17,246 bases of DNA. It comes from Larix sibirica. Taxonomy: Eukaryota > Streptophyta > Pinopsida > Pinales > Pinaceae. The translations under genes and the position numbers were made by a program. Numbering within the stretch: position 1 is the stretch's first letter; every line of letters begins with the position of its first letter. Positions 16,696 through 17,246 of this stretch are shown here, one piece after another. Under the pieces are notes generated by a model, which did not search any database, was not told the origin of the DNA, and worked only from the letters and a program-made list of their open reading frames with translations. The stretch lies in contig NWUY0300049086.1 of assembly GCA_004151065.3 (NCBI GenBank), forward strand, positions 22,837 to 40,082, read 5' to 3'.

Positions 16696-17035
16696 GACTG
16701 TCGAGAAAAATCACTTTTACGTCAAGGTCTTTACAATTTATTGAAAGTTTATATCGAAACATGTCAAGGTATTTACAATTTAATGAAAAATAGTAATTAG
16801 AAAAATCCAAAACTTAAAAAATTTAAAACCATGTTGTCTGTCAGGAAAAATCACTTTTACGTCAAGGTCTTTACAATTTAATGAAAGTTTATATCTCAAT
16901 ATTTCAATAATAGTAATTAGAAAAATCCAAAACTTAAAAAAAATTAAAACCATTACAATTAATGAAAGTTTATATCTCAAAATTTCGATAAGAATAATTA
17001 GAAAAATCCCAAACTTAAAAAATTTAAAACCAAAA
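16678..17035 (+). repeat. Tandem repeat array, about 2.5 units, interrupted by LINE C
   Basis: Units start with (A)ATTTAAAACC or AATTAAAACC at 16681, 16821, 16942 and 17022 (spacings 140, 121 and 80). Each contains, in order, ATGTTG-CTGTC, GAAAAATCACTTTTACGTCA, AGGTCTTTACAATTTA, TGAAAGTTTATATC, and AATTAGAAAAATCC-AAACTT. The third unit lacks the middle part. Unit 1 has an extra internal copy of GTCAAGGT-TTTACAATTTA. A 98-codon frame across it (16780-17076) is an artefact of the repeat. It is AT-rich satellite-like DNA of unknown function. Confidence 0.88.
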
Positions 17036-17038
17036 GAC

Positions 17039-17189
17039 TCAACAAAAGGAATGTTGCAATTGTACCATTTTAACATTTTGCTAGGGACTTATGTTTTAAA
17101 TCCATTTCCAATTATATGAAGATGGACATTTATACCAAAAGGGATGTCCAAGTAACGAGTATATCACATCTTTAAAATTGCTTAGTTTG
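17039..17189 (+). repeat. Dispersed repeat, copy 2 (partner at 5203-5350)
   Basis: Direct-orientation copy of the repeat at 5203. Shared blocks include GGAATGTTGCAATTGTA, ATTTTAACAT, AAATCCATT, GACATTTATACCAAAA and GGATGTCCAAGTAAC. It follows the tandem array directly; the two copies lie about 11.8 kb apart. The flanks of the two copies differ, so its ends seem to fall near TCAACAAA on the left side. Confidence 0.75.
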
Positions 17190-17246
17190 ACTCTCTTTGG
17201 TAAGAATATAGTTATTGCGCCGAGAGGCTCTCTACAGCCCAGTATG

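Noticed and set aside
16780-17076. 98-codon frame with repeated FKFFKFGIFLIILIEILRYK-type sequence, looking like membrane repeats
   Set aside because: It is the translation of the AT-rich tandem DNA repeat; the hydrophobic periodicity follows the repeat unit and there is no start or family support.
1-17246. CRISPR array, bacterial operon, riboswitch or phage system
   Set aside because: No regularly spaced identical repeats, no ribosome binding sites before long ORFs, and all long ORFs belong to plant LINEs. The sequence is eukaryotic.

Overview
The window looks like nuclear DNA of a seed plant. It is packed with decayed retrotransposons, carries a cytosolic-type tRNA-Phe(GAA) gene, and holds no intact host protein gene. 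The LINEs are of the plant L1 kind, with an ORF1 bearing a DUF4283-like domain and zinc knuckle, and an ORF2 of endonuclease, reverse transcriptase, zf-RVT and RNase H. I cannot name the species. The AT-rich, repeat-dense character would suit a large plant genome, but that is inference. There is one ambiguous base (n at 6768).

Layout. (1) 1-~4390, minus strand: LINE A, cut at its 5' side near 4.3-4.4 kb and running off the left edge. Its ORF2 has lost almost the whole reverse transcriptase palm in one clean internal deletion. (2) ~4440-7090: AT-rich DNA with a foldback (MITE-like) element, a dispersed repeat, small tandem duplications, a weak protein-coding relic, and a putative LTR with a tRNA-Met-type primer binding site. 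(3) ~7086-9207, plus strand: LINE B, a fragment (RT palm to zf-RVT) of a different LINE lineage, abutting the primer binding site. (4) 9304-9636: a good tRNA-Phe gene with two tRNA-Phe-derived fragments just upstream. (5) 9687-16677, minus strand: LINE C, a structurally full-length L1 of about 7.0 kb with a 9-nt poly(A) tail and a perfect 18-bp target-site duplication. (6) 16678-17246: the tandem repeat that LINE C interrupted, then a second copy of the dispersed repeat seen near 5.2 kb.

The most interesting signal is in LINE C. Between the end of ORF2 and the 3' UTR lies about 860 bp of decayed coding sequence on the same strand, with a Cys-rich stretch followed by coiled-coil-like segments. 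It looks like a third ORF, or host coding sequence carried by the LINE, and I recognise no family for it. LINE A also has coding-like sequence beyond its RNase H domain. LINE C's ORF1 and ORF2 are disrupted by about four frameshifts and seven nonsense codons, although its RT core is one continuous reading frame. The whole window appears transposition-incompetent; only the tRNA looks functional.
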